Shown here piece by piece: positions 3,605 to 5,040 of a stretch of 5,040 nucleotides of DNA (the first letter of the stretch is position 1; each line of letters opens with the position of its first letter). The notes below the pieces were generated by a model. It was not told where the DNA came from and did not search any database. It saw only the letters and a program-made list of their open reading frames with translations. Source of the DNA: Syntrophaceae bacterium UBA1062 (GTDB lineage: Bacteria > Desulfobacterota > Desulfomonilia > UBA1062); assembly GCA_002316295.1 (NCBI GenBank), contig DCDF01000171.1, positions 1 through 5,040 of the forward strand. Reading direction: 5' to 3'. The translations under genes were made by a program, and so were the position numbers.

Positions 3605-5040
3605 CGTCCGACCCCCGTGGACTCCTCGAAGATCCGGATAACCTCATCCAGAGATTCCATACCGGCGCCGCCCTGGGCGAACGCGGGCTTCCCGCCGCCC
3701 CGGCCGCCCACCGCATCCATGGCCTTTTTCATGATCTTCCCGGCATCGAAGGTGCTCACGGCATCCGCGGTCGCCATCGCCATGAAGGTGGCCTTGTCCG
3801 TGCCGGGCGCATAGAGGATGGCGATGCCCGATCTGATGCGCTCCTTGATCCGGTCGCCCACCTCGCGCATCTGGGCGATGTCTCCGGCCTCGACCTTCTT
3901 GAAGAACACCTTGTGGGGGCCCACCTGGTACTCCTTCTCATCCTCTGTCGCTCCCGCACCGGTGGCGAGGCGGATGTTGAGATCCTTGATCATGTTCTCC
4001 TGCTCCCGGATCCTGCCCTGCAGTCCTCCGATGCGCTCCACGATCTCGGCGGGGGCGCACTTCAGCTTCTCGGAAGCACCGGCGACAATGCCCGCGAGGT
4101 TCCGCAAGAGCTCAAGAGACCGGGTGCCGGCTATGGCCTCGATCCTCCTCAGGCCGGCGGAGACGCTCGACTCGGATGTGATCCTCACCAGGCCGATCTG
4201 CCCGGTTGAACGGCAATGGGTGCCTCCGCAGAGTTCCTTCGAGACCCCGTCGCCCATGATCACCAGGCGCACCTCCTCGCCGTACTTCTCGTCGAAGAGC
4301 GCCATGGCCCCTTTGGCCATCGCCTCCTCCTTGGAGGTGATCTCGGTGCGGATGGGAAGGTCTTCGAGGACATACTGGTTCACAATAGCCTCCACCCGCT
4401 CGAGCTCCTCGCGACTCACGGCGGTGAAGTGGGTGAAGTCGAACCTGAGCCTGGTCTCGTCCACCAGTGACCCGGACTGGTGCACGTGCTCGCCGAGCAC
4501 ATCGCGCAGCGCCCGCTGAAGAAGGTGCGTGGCGCTGTGGTGGCGCATAATGCTCTTGCGCCTGTTCTGATCCACCGCCAGGGTCACTTTCATCCCCTTC
4601 CTGAACGCTCCTGTTTCGACATGGACCTGGTGGATGATGATCCCTGATTCGGTCTTCGAGGTGCCCAGGACCCGGGCGCCGTCCGCGTCCGAGCGGATTG
4701 TGCCGGTGTCTCCCACCTGTCCGCCCGATTCTCCGTAGAACGGGGTGACGTCGGTTATGAGCCTGCCCTGCCTGCCCTCGGCGAGCTCCCCGCACGATAC
4801 GTATCCCGCCTCGGTCTTTTCCTGGAGCTCGAGTATCTCGCCTTCGGCCTCGAGCACATCGTATCCCACGAAGCGGACGCCGCTTGACCCAAGAGAGCTC
4901 TCCAGGTCCCCTCCGCCCCCCGCGGCCTCGGTAAAGGCCGAGGAGGTGCGCGCCTTTTCGCGCTGGAGCTCCATCTGCTCTTCGAACCCGGCGCTGTCAA
5001 CGATGAGGCCTTCCCTGCGGGCGATGTCCTCCGTGAGGTC
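3601..5040 (-). CDS. alaS: Alanyl-tRNA synthetase, C-terminal part (N-terminus off the right edge)
   Basis: This cytoplasmic synthetase charges tRNA-Ala with alanine and clears Ser/Gly mischarges. The last 479 codons are present; a full enzyme has about 870-880 residues, so the catalytic domain and tRNA-recognition start lie beyond the edge. Numbering from the edge, the first residues (DLTEDIARREG) match the end of the tRNA-binding region. TPFYGESGGQVGDTG (about 99-113) opens the editing domain, whose zinc/active-site pairs are HSATH (H168, H172) and CGGTH (C271, H275). RRIEAIAG follows at about 299-306, then a short coiled coil (about 330-357) and the C-Ala domain, which ends with GGRGGGKP (445-452) and AQGG. 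No frameshift or lost motif is visible. The frame continues upstream of the internal ATG at 4974, which is not the start. The stop is shared with the hisB start, a pairing of two amino-acid-linked genes. Confidence 0.97.
   Translation of the reverse strand, partial: DLTEDIARREGLIVDSAGFEEQMELQREKARTSSAFTEAAGGGGDLESSLGSSGVRFVGYDVLEAEGEILELQEKTEAGYVSCGELAEGRQGRLITDVTPFYGESGGQVGDTGTIRSDADGARVLGTSKTESGIIIHQVHVETGAFRKGMKVTLAVDQNRRKSIMRHHSATHLLQRALRDVLGEHVHQSGSLVDETRLRFDFTHFTAVSREELERVEAIVNQYVLEDLPIRTEITSKEEAMAKGAMALFDEKYGEEVRLVIMGDGVSKELCGGTHCRSTGQIGLVRITSESSVSAGLRRIEAIAGTRSLELLRNLAGIVAGASEKLKCAPAEIVERIGGLQGRIREQENMIKDLNIRLATGAGATEDEKEYQVGPHKVFFKKVEAGDIAQMREVGDRIKERIRSGIAILYAPGTDKATFMAMATADAVSTFDAGKIMKKAMDAVGGRGGGKPAFAQGGAGMESLDEVIRIFEESTGVGR

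Noticed and set aside
3122..4519. Long plus-strand ORFs opposite hisB and alaS
   Set aside because: Both strands stay open because the genes are GC-rich. The minus-strand products carry full family motifs, while the plus-strand frames carry none.

Overview
The window is a compact, GC-rich stretch of bacterial chromosome, roughly 55-60% G+C by eye. Every supportable gene reads on the minus strand, so transcription runs from right to left. Gene content and sequence character suggest an anaerobic Gram-negative lineage such as Desulfobacterota (former Deltaproteobacteria) or Nitrospirota. This is an inference from protein style and from the AmmeMemoRadiSam-type radical SAM gene, not a proven placement.

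In order of transcription, the right half (5040 to 2059) is a tightly coupled cluster. It holds the C-terminal part of alaS (alanyl-tRNA synthetase, cut by the right edge), hisB (imidazoleglycerol-phosphate dehydratase), an unrecognised 84-residue protein, and hisA (ProFAR isomerase). All three junctions are 4-nt ATGA stop/start overlaps. After 20 nt, with a strong Shine-Dalgarno sequence, comes a 111-residue HIT-family (HINT-like) nucleotide hydrolase/transferase. hisH and hisF, which often accompany hisB and hisA, are absent from the window; the 84-residue gene sits where hisH commonly lies.

A 220-nt gap (1483-1702) follows. It holds two perfect small hairpins, a plausible sigma-70-type promoter and a weak 28-codon ORF overlapping the next start. 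The next gene is a radical SAM enzyme of the AmmeMemoRadiSam (AmrS-like) family, beginning at GTG and flanked by extra cysteine clusters at both ends. Its usual partners (Memo and AMMECR1 homologues) are not visible here.

The left end (1-465) carries an AT-rich island at about 332-410 with a perfect 9-bp inverted repeat directly downstream of a -10-like TATTAT. This looks like an operator/promoter driving a partial, unrecognised minus-strand ORF (start at 284, off the left edge) that contains one CxxC pair. This ORF is the least certain gene in the window.

Most of the window is housekeeping biosynthesis and translation. The points most worth following up are the unknown 84-residue gene inside the his segment, the palindromic operator with its partial gene, and the isolated AmrS-like enzyme with its own leader region. 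I see no CRISPR array, tRNA, rRNA or insertion sequence.
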